Assembly: GCA_041686095.1 (NCBI GenBank)
Contig: JAWLEN010000008.1
Location: forward strand, 1-36,710
Direction: 5' to 3'
Length of the DNA stretch: 36,710 nucleotides
Origin: WJMT01 sp041686095
GTDB lineage: Bacteria; Acidobacteriota; Aminicenantia; Aminicenantales; Aminicenantaceae
Under the pieces are notes generated by a model that made no database searches, was not told where the DNA came from, and saw only the letters and a list, made by a program, of their open reading frames with translations. Positions within the stretch are counted from its first letter, which is position 1; every line of letters starts with the position of its first letter. Both the position numbers and the translations under genes were made by a program. Positions 8,338 through 16,653 of the stretch are shown here, in pieces.

Positions 8338-9477
8338 TTAATGCACGATTTGGGAAGCAAACACAAGGCTCACATTATACCTATCTGCTTGATGTATGTT
8401 TTCTTTTAAAACTTGCAGGGTTTCCGGGAAAGGATGGCAGATGCCCACAGCCTTCCCGTTCTTTTCAGCGGTTTTAAAAAGCTTGATGAGCTGATTTTTG
8501 ATGTATTCCGGCTCGGTTTCACTGTCCAGAAAGATATGTCTGTACGCTGAAGGGATTTTCATTTTTTGCGCTATATCATAAGCCACAGAATAGGGAGTGG
8601 TCCGGCTGTCTATGAAATAAAGATGGGACTCTTTTATGTTTTCAAGTATTATCCCCATAATCATTTTGTCTTTAGTCACTTTTGATCCCATATGAGTATT
8701 GACTCCGGAAATAAAAGGGACCATCTTCAGATTGGCGTTGAGGACCTCTAATATTTCCTTTTGATCCATCCGGGAGTTAATGAGCCCCAGGGTATGCTCA
8801 TTGTCATAAATATTATTCATGGATTCAAGGGGTAAGTGAAGAATGACTTCAAGTCCATTATGGTGGGCGAGATTTGCTGTTTCTTCAGCATAAGGGCTGT
8901 AAGGAAGGACAGCTATGGTTAGGGCTTTTTTCATGGAACAGAGGTCTTTTATATTATCCATTGAGTATCCCATATCATCGATAATTAAAGCGGCACTGTT
9001 TTTTGGGGCATAAAAGAGTTCTGGCTTTTTCTCTTTTTCCGGCTCAATAGAAAAAAGGAGAAATAAGGGAATCTCCCCTTTTTTCTTCACTTCCCACAGA
9101 AGGTACTTTTTTTCTTTTTTCTGCTGCTCTCTTTTTTTTTGGATGGTGGCGTTGATATTAAAAAAGCTTTCCTCAAGGTTTTTTTCAAGAAGACTGTATT
9201 TTTCTCTGTCAAGGCTGACCATGATGTGACATATTCCCTGCTTATCTGTATATTTGTTTATGCCTTTTTCTGGGATTTGGGTTGAGACAAGCATCTGGTC
9301 AACTATATGGATGAGATTTTTTTGGGTTTCAGAAATCTTTTTTTTCTTAGAAAAAAAAGAAAACACAAATGATTTCTCTTGTTTTTTCCAAGCGATATAG
9401 TCAAGTCCCAGGAATGAGGTCAAAGCCAAACAACACAGCACCAAATAAACAGTTAGGAATTTATGAGTATCTCTCAT
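8338..9477 (-). CDS. Divergent polysaccharide deacetylase family protein (YibQ-like)
   Basis: 379 aa. One N-terminal membrane-spanning segment (about residues 9-25) anchors it; a charged, lysine-rich region follows. The C-terminal half (from about residue 160) is the divergent polysaccharide deacetylase/DUF610 NodB-like barrel, with the characteristic LIIDDMGYS, ILHLPLE and GVNTHMGS segments. The family is predicted to act on cell-wall or surface glycans in the periplasm, but its activity is poorly known. It is the third gene of an EnvC-like / S41-like / YibQ-like run, the same order as envC-ctpA-yibQ in many Proteobacteria, which supports the call and a link to cell separation. Confidence 0.85.
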   Translation of the reverse strand: MRDTHKFLTVYLVLCCLALTSFLGLDYIAWKKQEKSFVFSFFSKKKKISETQKNLIHIVDQMLVSTQIPEKGINKYTDKQGICHIMVSLDREKYSLLEKNLEESFFNINATIQKKREQQKKEKKYLLWEVKKKGEIPLFLLFSIEPEKEKKPELFYAPKNSAALIIDDMGYSMDNIKDLCSMKKALTIAVLPYSPYAEETANLAHHNGLEVILHLPLESMNNIYDNEHTLGLINSRMDQKEILEVLNANLKMVPFISGVNTHMGSKVTKDKMIMGIILENIKESHLYFIDSRTTPYSVAYDIAQKMKIPSAYRHIFLDSETEPEYIKNQLIKLFKTAEKNGKAVGICHPFPETLQVLKENIHQADRYNVSLVFASQIVH

Positions 9478-9534
9478 CAGCCTAGTCTATTCATAAAAAG
9501 GCGGATTCCTCATTCATCGAAAGCATAATAAAAT

Positions 9535-10677
9535 TTATGATTCTGAAAGTGACTTAAGGGTCATTTCTAGATAGGCTTTGAAGCTTAAGTCAGTTCCCTC
9601 TATTTTAAAGTCGGGATTGATTCCTTTTCTCCAAGTTTCTGTTTTGGAATAAGGATGGAACAAGCCCGTGGTGAGAACGATCCCACTTCCATCGGTTAAA
9701 GGAACAAGTGTTTTGACTGCCATGAGGCCGGGTGTCTCTGCCCCGATTACCTTTGCATCTCTAAATTTTCTTAGAACACTGGCTGCGGCTTCAGAGGCTC
9801 CCATGGTGGACTGGTTTGTCCATATATATAGAGGCGTTTCCCCAAGCAATGCTGGATTCATACACGGGACAGATTCTTTTTTGTTTTCTTTTGTTTCTAT
9901 ATAACCAATGTTCTTTTTTTGCAAGAAGATATTGATAAAATTTTGGGCTTCTTTTAAGTCTCCCTGATCACAGCATCTGAAGTCAATGATCAAAGGTTGT
10001 TTTTTATCTGAAATCTGGGGAATCACAATCTGTTTGATTTCTTCAGTTACTGGTGAGAAAAGAGCATTGATCTTTAGAATTCCTCCAGGCCCCTTATCAG
10101 GATCAAAAGAGTATAAAGATTGATGAACCGGCCTTCTCTGAATGCTGATTTCTTCATCTCCGGTTCTTTTAAGAATTTTAATCTTGATGCTGTCAGGTTT
10201 TTCGCTTTTTTGTGTGAGGTTAGCCTCTATCATGCTCATCTCTAATGTGGACATCCCATTAACAGCCCCTATGGTATCTCCTAATTGAAGCCCTTGTTTT
10301 TCTGCAGGGGAATTTTCTTTAATGCCTATGATCACAGGAAAAGAACTGCTGGTTTTAAAGAGTATGATTCCTGTTTCACTGCTTGGCTTTCCATAGAGTT
10401 GTTTGTACTTTAGGGTGTCATTTTTATTTAAATAACCAGAGCAGATGTCCAGGGAATTGACTAATCCTTTAAAAGCGCCTTCCATGGTTCTGCTGGGGGA
10501 GGGTTCCTCGATATATTCGCTTTTGATTACGTTTATGGCTCTAGCCAGTATGATAAAATTGTCATCTGATTCCAATAATGTGCGGGGGTTTTTTAAAAGG
10601 TTTCCTTCCAGCAAAAAAAACAGACTGGCTGCACCTAACAAGGTAAAAAGGAATATTCTTCTTCTTTTGGCACGCAT
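9535..10677 (-). CDS. S41 (CtpA-type) peptidase-like protein, catalytic residues lost
   Basis: 380 aa with an N-terminal anchor or signal (about residues 8-22). Family landmarks are present: an N-terminal helical segment (KGLVNSLDICSGYL), a PDZ domain (ENSPAEKQGLQLGDTIGAVNG) and the C-terminal S41 fold (STMGASEAAASVLRKF...VIGAETPG). The catalytic positions are changed, however. The Ser-x-Ser-Glu nucleophile site reads Gly293-Ala-Ser-Glu, the Lys of GKG is Leu318, and the Gln four residues later is Lys322. The spacings of 25 and 4 match E. coli Prc S430/K455/Q459. The RxNPGG oxyanion motif is RCCDQG. I infer a pseudoprotease, perhaps a PDZ-based scaffold. It lies 37 bp after the EnvC-like gene and 57 bp before the YibQ-like gene. 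Confidence 0.85.
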   Translation of the reverse strand: MRAKRRRIFLFTLLGAASLFFLLEGNLLKNPRTLLESDDNFIILARAINVIKSEYIEEPSPSRTMEGAFKGLVNSLDICSGYLNKNDTLKYKQLYGKPSSETGIILFKTSSSFPVIIGIKENSPAEKQGLQLGDTIGAVNGMSTLEMSMIEANLTQKSEKPDSIKIKILKRTGDEEISIQRRPVHQSLYSFDPDKGPGGILKINALFSPVTEEIKQIVIPQISDKKQPLIIDFRCCDQGDLKEAQNFINIFLQKKNIGYIETKENKKESVPCMNPALLGETPLYIWTNQSTMGASEAAASVLRKFRDAKVIGAETPGLMAVKTLVPLTDGSGIVLTTGLFHPYSKTETWRKGINPDFKIEGTDLSFKAYLEMTLKSLSES

Positions 10678-10714
10678 TATTGATTAACCTATATAAACCC
10701 TAATTCTATCATCT

Positions 10715-11866
10715 TTATTTCAACCATTTCAAGGGATTGAGAGGTTTGGTCTTATAGCGGATCTCAAAATAGAGGCTTTTTCCAGAAAGAGAACCGATAT
10801 CTTCCACCAGGGCAATAGGCTGTCCGGAATTCACCGCATCTCCTTTTTTAACGAAAAAATTCGAGCAGTGACCGTAAAGAGAATAGTAGGACATTCCGTG
10901 GTCTATAATGACTAAATTGCCGTAACCATGAAAATAATCCGAATAAACAACAATGCCGGGATGTATGCTTTTTACCACAGAGTTATCTGTTGGGGAGATC
11001 TCTATTCCATTGTTTTTTGTTATGGTATTGAATTTAGGATGCCTTTTAAGCCCAAAGGATGAAACTACTTTTCCTGGTAAAGGCCATGGTATATCCCCTT
11101 TTTTTTCATACATGGGAATCAATTTAACTGGAAAGGAGCTTGGGTTTTTAAGTAATTTCTCCATAAGATTTTTCAGCTGTTCCGCTCTTTCCTGAAGTTC
11201 ATTCATGGTTTTTTGATAGGATTCTTTATTGTTGTTTATTTTATTAATAAGATTTTGGTGCTTTTTTTCTTGAGCGATGAGTTCTTGTTTTTTTTGTTCT
11301 GAAATAAGGATTAAAGAATTTATTTCATCTTTCTTTTTTTCAGCTTTGGAAAGGGATTGTTTCAATTCATTTAAAGTTTCAAAATACTCGGAAATGATTG
11401 TTTCTTGATGTCTTGCTAGAGTGGTGAGATGTTTGTTTTCGGTTAAAAAATGGGATGCATTTTTAACTTTAAGCATGAGTTCAAAATAATCAATTTTCCC
11501 ATGTTTGTAGAGGGCCACCAATATTTTCTTAACGGTTTGCTTTTCTTTTTCCAGTTTTGTCTGGATAGAGGGAATTTTTTTCTCTAATGCTGAAAGTTCC
11601 TGATCAGCCTTATCAAGTTTTGTTTGATTCAAGGCGATTTCATTCTTAAGTAATTTTTTTTGGAATCTGATTTGACTCAGCTGTGAGAGTATTGAAGATT
11701 TTCTTCTTTCTTCCTCAGTGATTTTTTTCTTTATGTCTTTTATCTGACTGGAGATTTCTGCAAGACGTTTTTCATATTCTGATACATCTTGGGCAATAAT
11801 AGAAAAAGGGGCTGAAATGAAGGATAAGATGAAAAAGATAGCAAAGTGAGCCATGAATCGTTTCAT
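10715..11866 (-). CDS. EnvC-like murein hydrolase activator (coiled coil plus degenerate LytM/M23 domain)
   Basis: 383 aa. Signal peptide at about 1-25 (cleavage near SIIAQ), then a long charged coiled coil (about 27-245, with repeated EKK/LEK heptads), then a LytM/M23 domain (about 263-383: WPLPGKVVSSFG...GYGNLVIIDHG...YSLYGHC...LNPLKWLK). The zinc site is degenerate: the usual HxGxD is NNGIE, and the HLHFE ligand motif is SLYFE, so it should not hydrolyse peptidoglycan itself. That is exactly the pattern of E. coli EnvC, which activates amidases at the septum. Followed at 37 bp by the S41-like gene. No FtsEX or amidase genes are in this window. Confidence 0.85.
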   Translation of the reverse strand: MKRFMAHFAIFFILSFISAPFSIIAQDVSEYEKRLAEISSQIKDIKKKITEEERRKSSILSQLSQIRFQKKLLKNEIALNQTKLDKADQELSALEKKIPSIQTKLEKEKQTVKKILVALYKHGKIDYFELMLKVKNASHFLTENKHLTTLARHQETIISEYFETLNELKQSLSKAEKKKDEINSLILISEQKKQELIAQEKKHQNLINKINNNKESYQKTMNELQERAEQLKNLMEKLLKNPSSFPVKLIPMYEKKGDIPWPLPGKVVSSFGLKRHPKFNTITKNNGIEISPTDNSVVKSIHPGIVVYSDYFHGYGNLVIIDHGMSYYSLYGHCSNFFVKKGDAVNSGQPIALVEDIGSLSGKSLYFEIRYKTKPLNPLKWLK

Positions 11867-11908
11867 TGGACTTTATAAACTGATGATCATTTTATATATC
11901 ACGTCATC

Positions 11909-12868
11909 TTATTTTCTGGTTACATATATTATAGCACCAACAACTCCAATGATAAGCATAAACGCGACATCTATGAGAGCAAAGGAAAAAGCAGATTCAG
12001 GAGCAATACCATAGAATTCGAATATTTCTATGTAAGCGCCTTCTCTCAGTCCCAGTCCATTGATGGTTATGGGGATCAACTGAATAATCATCACTATGGG
12101 TATAAAAACAAGGTAGTCAATGAATTTTATGTTGAGATGAAGGGCTTTTCCAATAAGAAAAAAATGAAGGATCACATTAGCCTGAAGCAGGAAGGCCCAA
12201 ACAAAAGCTTTGAATAAGGCTGTTTTTTTGGTTTTATAAAAAATAATGGTGCTGCGGAATTCAATTGTTTTTTGGATGACTTTTTTTAAAAATCCTTTTG
12301 ACGGGATCTTATTGATTATTTTTTCAATAACAGGAGTAAAGAAAAAGAGAATCGCGGCTAATCCAGAAAAGCCAATGACCAAGGATACCCAGATAATTGG
12401 AATTTTTTGTGCCATGTCTAATCGGAAGATAGCCGCACCAAATGCAAATAAAAACAGAACGACAATTCCACTGAGGCGTTCTACCAGGATGATTGCAGAG
12501 GACTTTAATACTGTTTTTGAATATTTGGATCCATCCCATATGCGGACCACATCACCACCGATCCGGGAAGGAAGTATGGTGTTAAAGAAATTGCCCACCA
12601 GATAGGACTTGATCAGAAAGGAGAGAGGGGCACTGTCTCCCTGAGCCTTGACCAGTATCTGCCACCGGATCGCGCTGATGAGAAGACCCAATCCGTGAAG
12701 AGAAAAAGACACAGCCAGCCACCATATATTGACGGTTTTCAATACATTTAAAACTTCTCTTATGGATGTTTTGAAGATGAGAATAAGTGCTAGGATGCTC
12801 AAACTCACTATGAGTTTGAGGGAAAAGGTTAAGGGATTCAATTTACGGCGCGGTTTGTCAGTCAACAA
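11909..12868 (-). CDS. Lysylphosphatidylglycerol synthase transmembrane-like/UPF0104 flippase-like membrane protein
   Basis: 319 aa with about eight hydrophobic membrane segments. Family hallmarks are visible: RWQILVKAQG early on, GNFFNTILPSRIGGDVVRIW at about 91-110, and ITINGLGLREGAYI near 268-281. These match the LPG-synthase TM / AglD-like family, thought to move or modify lipids or lipid-linked glycans. The catalytic synthase domain of MprF is absent, as is usual for this family. The start is one of two adjacent TTG codons after AGGAGG; the second (12865) has slightly better spacing. It lies 47 bp after the sodium symporter gene and 42 bp before envC-like. Substrate unknown. Confidence 0.8.
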   Translation of the reverse strand: MLTDKPRRKLNPLTFSLKLIVSLSILALILIFKTSIREVLNVLKTVNIWWLAVSFSLHGLGLLISAIRWQILVKAQGDSAPLSFLIKSYLVGNFFNTILPSRIGGDVVRIWDGSKYSKTVLKSSAIILVERLSGIVVLFLFAFGAAIFRLDMAQKIPIIWVSLVIGFSGLAAILFFFTPVIEKIINKIPSKGFLKKVIQKTIEFRSTIIFYKTKKTALFKAFVWAFLLQANVILHFFLIGKALHLNIKFIDYLVFIPIVMIIQLIPITINGLGLREGAYIEIFEFYGIAPESAFSFALIDVAFMLIIGVVGAIIYVTRK

Positions 12869-12915
12869 AAAACCTCCTGTACAGATGCCTATAACGATAA
12901 GACTTTTTCATTATA

Positions 12916-14298
12916 TTATATTATACTTTTGATGATGGTGAAAATAATGATGAGCGTCACTGCTGCAGGAGCCAGATATTTGATATTAAAAGTCCACAGC
13001 GATTTTAACTTAAACCTTTGGCTTCCAATGCTGATTTCTTTGAGAGAATTCCTTACTTTCCAAGAATAGGCTAGAAAGAGGCTTATCAGCACTCCTCCCA
13101 GGGCAAGCATGATATTGCCGAATATCAGGTCCATAATGGTCATGACATTCAGTTTTGTGAAAAATTTCACTCCTCCGTTTGAAAGGGCTGAGGGGATTCC
13201 CAGTAGAAATGATATGATTCCGATGAATACGGCTGCTTTTTTTCTTTTCCATTGCTTCTCATCTACAAGATAAGAGGTGGGCACTTCCAGCAGAGAGATG
13301 GTTGAAGTGAGAGCGGCTATGAGAAGAAGAGAGAAAAACATAATTCCAAAGATATAACCTCCAGGCATTTTTGATATGATAATGGGAAAGGCTTGAAACA
13401 TGAGTCCGGTGCTCACTTCAAATTCTTGTTTAAACTGTTCTGGAGTCAGTTGCAGTGAATGGAAAAGCGTGGGAAATATGATGATTCCAGCAAGAAGGGC
13501 CACCAATGTGGTGGAAAAACAAACCCATCCCGCAGATGAAATCAAATTATCTTTTTTGGTTATGTAACTTCCATAAACAGTCATGGTTCCCATGCCCAGA
13601 CTTAAAGAGAAAAAAGCCTGTCCCACGGCATAGAAAAGCACATTGAGGTTGAACCCGGAAAAATCAGGTTTCAAGTAAAAAGATAATCCTGTTCCAGAAC
13701 CGGGAAGAGTGATGGCCCGGATAGAAAGAATGATGATGAGGACAAAAAGGACCGGCATCAGGATTTTTGACCATCTTTCAATGCCGCTTTTCACTCCTTT
13801 ACAGATCACAAATGTGGTGACAGCAATGATCAAAAACAAAAAAATCAGTACAGCCAGAGGGTCAGCAGCAAAACTTTTAAATATAGCATCTGAAGCTTCC
13901 CAGGAGACTTCTCCCATGAAAGCCCCTTTGATGGTCTTATAGAGATACCCTGCAGCCCATCCTGCCACCACCGAGTAGTAGGAAAGGATGAAGATTCCTG
14001 TGACAATCCCCATAAAGCCCACTCCTTTCCAAGGAGTCCCAGGTTTTATGAATTTCATGGCTCCCACTAGATTTTTTTGGGAATGGCGCCCTATAGTCAG
14101 CTCGGCCAGCATCACAGTGAATCCGATGAAGATGACAGAAAGGATGTAACAAAAAACAAAGATGGCTCCTCCGTTTAGTCCCACCATAATGGGGAACCGC
14201 CATATGCTTCCCAGGCCAATAGCTGAACCAGAGGCAGCGAAAATAAAGGCTGTTTTAGAGCCCCAGTTTCCTCTTTCCAAAAGTTCCGGGGTTTCCAT
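12916..14298 (-). CDS. SNF/NSS-family sodium-dependent transporter
   Basis: 460 aa counted from ATG 14298, chosen because AAGGAGAG sits four bases upstream; an in-frame TTG at 14313 lies before that site. About eleven to twelve hydrophobic segments. TM1 carries the family signature (ASGSAIGLGSIWRFP) followed by NGGAIFVFCYI, the sodium- and substrate-binding region typical of bacterial neurotransmitter:sodium symporters such as LeuT and TnaT. It imports an amino acid or related amine with Na+; the specific substrate cannot be deduced. It is the first gene of the run to the flippase-like and EnvC-like genes, with a plausible promoter at 14356-14384. Confidence 0.9.
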   Translation of the reverse strand: METPELLERGNWGSKTAFIFAASGSAIGLGSIWRFPIMVGLNGGAIFVFCYILSVIFIGFTVMLAELTIGRHSQKNLVGAMKFIKPGTPWKGVGFMGIVTGIFILSYYSVVAGWAAGYLYKTIKGAFMGEVSWEASDAIFKSFAADPLAVLIFLFLIIAVTTFVICKGVKSGIERWSKILMPVLFVLIIILSIRAITLPGSGTGLSFYLKPDFSGFNLNVLFYAVGQAFFSLSLGMGTMTVYGSYITKKDNLISSAGWVCFSTTLVALLAGIIIFPTLFHSLQLTPEQFKQEFEVSTGLMFQAFPIIISKMPGGYIFGIMFFSLLLIAALTSTISLLEVPTSYLVDEKQWKRKKAAVFIGIISFLLGIPSALSNGGVKFFTKLNVMTIMDLIFGNIMLALGGVLISLFLAYSWKVRNSLKEISIGSQRFKLKSLWTFNIKYLAPAAVTLIIIFTIIKSII

Positions 14299-14355
14299 AT
14301 AACTCTCCTTCAACTTCTATTTTTCTAATTTTTTTATTATTTATCCTAATTATTT

Positions 14356-14384
14356 ATCATAGATGGATGATGGAGGTAAAGCAA
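14356..14384 (-). promoter_or_regulatory. Putative promoter of the sodium symporter gene
   Basis: On the minus strand TTGCTT (14384-14379), 17 bp, then TATGAT (14361-14356), about 60 bp before the ATG at 14298. Consensus match only. Confidence 0.45.
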
Positions 14385-14435
14385 TGAGTTGTGATTTATA
14401 GTGAGCATATTTATTTTCCTTTTCGATTCTATTTA

Positions 14436-14586
14436 TATATAGAGGTAAAATAGGGGATTCGTCACCCGCTCGATTCCCCAGCGAGGAATCTCTCTTCCGG
14501 TTCGGGCTTCGCTCTCCTCTAAAGAGGAACCATGCCCGCTCCGCCCTCACAGGGGACTCCTCATCCCCTATTCTTACCTCTATATG
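14436..14586 (+). repeat. Dispersed palindromic repeat, copy A (complete)
   Basis: About 150 bp. A GC-richer core of about 114 bp (14457-14570) matches copy C at 36557-36670 with only two differences by eye, and is flanked by arms that are reverse complements of each other: agaggtaaaataggggat on the left and atcccctattcttacctct on the right. Inside the core are short hairpins cctct-aa-agagg and ccct-cac-aggg. The minus strand is open for about 60 codons, but the same reading recurs in the other copies and has no ribosome-binding site, so it is not a gene. It lies between divergent genes, just upstream of the Pho box. Confidence 0.85.
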
Positions 14587-14622
14587 ATTTTGGATATGCT
14601 TTGGTATTTATACATAAAAAAT

Positions 14623-14676
14623 TTAACATAAAATTAACACAACCTTTATCTCTTTTTAACAAAAAACCCGCATAAT
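14623..14676 (+). promoter_or_regulatory. Pho box (11-bp-phased TTAACA direct repeats) and -10 of the pst operon
   Basis: Perfect TTAACA hexamers start at 14623, 14634 and 14656, and the intermediate phase position 14645 reads TTTATC, so four sites are spaced exactly 11 bp. Tandem TTAACA-like hexamers with 5-bp gaps are how PhoP/PhoB-type response regulators bind DNA. A CATAAT -10 hexamer at 14671 begins nine bases after the last repeat, with no separate -35, as in activated Pho promoters. A further TTAACA at 14688 is out of phase by one base and lies in a small hairpin (gcttttaacaaagc). Expected effect: induction of the porin-pst genes under phosphate limitation. Confidence 0.75.
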
Positions 14677-14718
14677 CCCTTCTGCTTTTAACAAAGCAAA
14701 TCTAAATGGAGGTTTTTT

Positions 14719-15741
14719 ATGAGGAAATACAGTTTATTGGCTTGTGTTGTGCTCGCTTTGAGTTTGCTTTCAGGCTTGAGCTATGCCCAAGGAAGCTTCA
14801 AAGGGTACATGTTTGGTGACTACTACTATGTTGCGTCTCACCACAACGAAGACTATGAAGACAGAAACGGATTCTGGTTCCGCAGAATTTACTTTACCTA
14901 CAACAACCAGCTGACTGAGAAGATCAAGATGAGACTCAGGTTGGAAATGGCAAGTCCTGGTGATTTTGATGAAAAAGACAAGATGGTTCCTGTGGTCAAG
15001 GATGCCTGGGTGAATGCAGACCTTGGCGGAGGACAGAATTTGGTTTTCGGTTTGGTCAGCACTCCCACCTGGGGAAGTAATGTGGAAGATGTTTGGGGTT
15101 ACCGATCATTAGAAAAAACTCCTCTCGATCTTATGTCCTTTGCTTCTTCTAGAGATTTTGGTATTGGGTTCAAAGGAGACTTGGATAAGTCCGGAATGGT
15201 ATCCTATTATTTTCTATTTGGAAACGGCTCATCCAATAAATCAGAGACCAACAAAGGGAAAAGATTCTACGGCTCGCTCGCTTTTAAACCTGTCGACGGA
15301 CTGATCCTGGAAGCCTACGGTGATTATGAGACCACCAAGGACAAAAAAAATTATTATGTTTACCAGGGATTTGCTGCTTACCAGGGAGACTGGGGCCGAG
15401 TCGGAGTTCTTTATGCCAACCGCCACTTTGACCATGAAAACACAGAATTAGATTGGAGCATCTTTTCCGGGTTTGCTGTGATTTCTGCTTCTGAAAAAAT
15501 GGATATCATTGCTCGCTATGACAAAATGCTGAGCGAACCTATAGCCAAGACAATTGACTACATTCCTTTTTCTACAGCTGCACCTTCCAACCTGATTATC
15601 GGGGGAATCAGCTATGAAATTGCCAAAAGCATCTGGCTCATTCCCAATGTGAAGTATGTGTTCTATGATGACCCGGATGTGGGTGATACTCCGGAAGACG
15701 ACGCTTATATCAACCTTACCTTCTGGTGGAAATTTAAATAA
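14719..15741 (+). CDS. Outer-membrane beta-barrel porin, probably for phosphate
   Basis: 340 aa with a clear signal peptide (about 1-23, cleavage at SYA-QG). The mature protein is made of alternating amphipathic strands rich in Tyr, Phe and Gly (GYMFGDYYYVASHH, FWFRRIYFTYNNQL, MRLRLEMAS) and ends in an aromatic strand (YINLTFWWKFK), which fits a barrel of roughly 14-16 strands. The FRRIYFTYN...RLRLE pattern resembles the phosphate-selective porin (OprO/OprP) superfamily. Strong GGAGG before the ATG. First gene behind the Pho box and 38 bp before pstS, so it probably lets phosphate cross the outer membrane. Anion selectivity is inferred from context. Confidence 0.8.
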   Translation: MRKYSLLACVVLALSLLSGLSYAQGSFKGYMFGDYYYVASHHNEDYEDRNGFWFRRIYFTYNNQLTEKIKMRLRLEMASPGDFDEKDKMVPVVKDAWVNADLGGGQNLVFGLVSTPTWGSNVEDVWGYRSLEKTPLDLMSFASSRDFGIGFKGDLDKSGMVSYYFLFGNGSSNKSETNKGKRFYGSLAFKPVDGLILEAYGDYETTKDKKNYYVYQGFAAYQGDWGRVGVLYANRHFDHENTELDWSIFSGFAVISASEKMDIIARYDKMLSEPIAKTIDYIPFSTAAPSNLIIGGISYEIAKSIWLIPNVKYVFYDDPDVGDTPEDDAYINLTFWWKFK

Positions 15742-15779
15742 TCGGATGGAATAAATTATAAATATAAAGGAGAATTCAA

Positions 15780-16607
15780 ATGATTAAAAGTAAGTTAGGA
15801 TTTACTGTGCTGGCAGCTGTGTTGGCCGTGGGGTTAATGGTTATTGTTCCCACCTTTGCTGCCAAAAATTTGACCATTAAGGGATCCACAACTGTGCTTC
15901 CTGTCTCACAATCCTGTGCTGAGGCTTTCATGAACAAGCATTCAGACGTGAATATTTCTGTTCAGGGTGGAGGTTCCGGTGTAGGGATCGCTTCTTTGAT
16001 TGACGGCACCTGTGATATTGCGGATGCTTCCCGACCCATTAAAGACAAAGAGATCGCAAAGGCAGAAGAAAATGGCATAGATCCTTATGAAAATGTGGTG
16101 GCTTTAGACGGAATCGCTGTGATTGTTCACCCTTCCAATCCAGTGGATGGTCTTTCCATAGAACAGATTAAGAAAATCTATACGGGCGAAGCTTCAAACT
16201 GGAATGAAGTGGGCGGAAAAGACATGAAAGTTGTTGTTATTTCCCGTGACAGCGCCAGTGGAACTTTTGAGACATTTAATGAATTGGCTCTGGACAAAGA
16301 AAAAGTAAGACCGGATGCTCTGCTTCAAGCCTCTAACCAGGCTGTAGCCCAGACAGTGTCCCGGACAAAAGGGGCTGTTGGATATGTGGGACTGGGATAC
16401 CTTTCTTCTTCAGTCAAAGGAGTTGCTGTGGATGGAGTGGAACCGACTAAAGCCAATGTGGTAAAGGGATCTTATAAACTGGCCAGAGAATTGTACATGT
16501 ATACAGATGCCCCCCCCCAGGGATTGGTTAAAGATTTCATTGATTTTGTGTTGAGTGAGGAAGGACAAAAACTGGCAGAAAAAGCTGGATACGTGGCTGT
16601 AAAATAA
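15780..16607 (+). CDS. pstS: Periplasmic phosphate-binding protein PstS
   Basis: 275 aa with a signal peptide (about 1-27). The mature protein opens with LTIKGSTTVLPVSQ, the PstS phosphate-binding segment, followed by GGGSGVGIASLIDG and SRDSASGTFETF, which carry the Ser/Thr/Asp/Arg groups that hold phosphate. It captures periplasmic phosphate and passes it to PstCAB. AAGGAG sits upstream of the ATG. The length fits short PstS forms. A run of nine C bases (16510-16518) falls within the coding region near residues 245-247. Second gene of the Pho-box operon. Confidence 0.95.
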   Translation: MIKSKLGFTVLAAVLAVGLMVIVPTFAAKNLTIKGSTTVLPVSQSCAEAFMNKHSDVNISVQGGGSGVGIASLIDGTCDIADASRPIKDKEIAKAEENGIDPYENVVALDGIAVIVHPSNPVDGLSIEQIKKIYTGEASNWNEVGGKDMKVVVISRDSASGTFETFNELALDKEKVRPDALLQASNQAVAQTVSRTKGAVGYVGLGYLSSSVKGVAVDGVEPTKANVVKGSYKLARELYMYTDAPPQGLVKDFIDFVLSEEGQKLAEKAGYVAVK

Positions 16608-16653
16608 GAAAAACAATATATAATATCTCATTTGGCAAAGGCCAGAAGATAGC

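Noticed and set aside
14350..14550. Minus-strand frame (about 66 codons) beginning MRAERAWFLFRG, recurring at 36468-36650
   Set aside because: It follows the dispersed palindromic repeat in every copy, has no ribosome-binding site, and copy B breaks it. It is a by-product of the repeat, not a gene.
14684..14697. Small hairpin gcttttaacaaagc before the porin gene
   Set aside because: Only a five-base stem; it may just reflect an extra TTAACA. Not enough to call a regulator or RNA element on its own.
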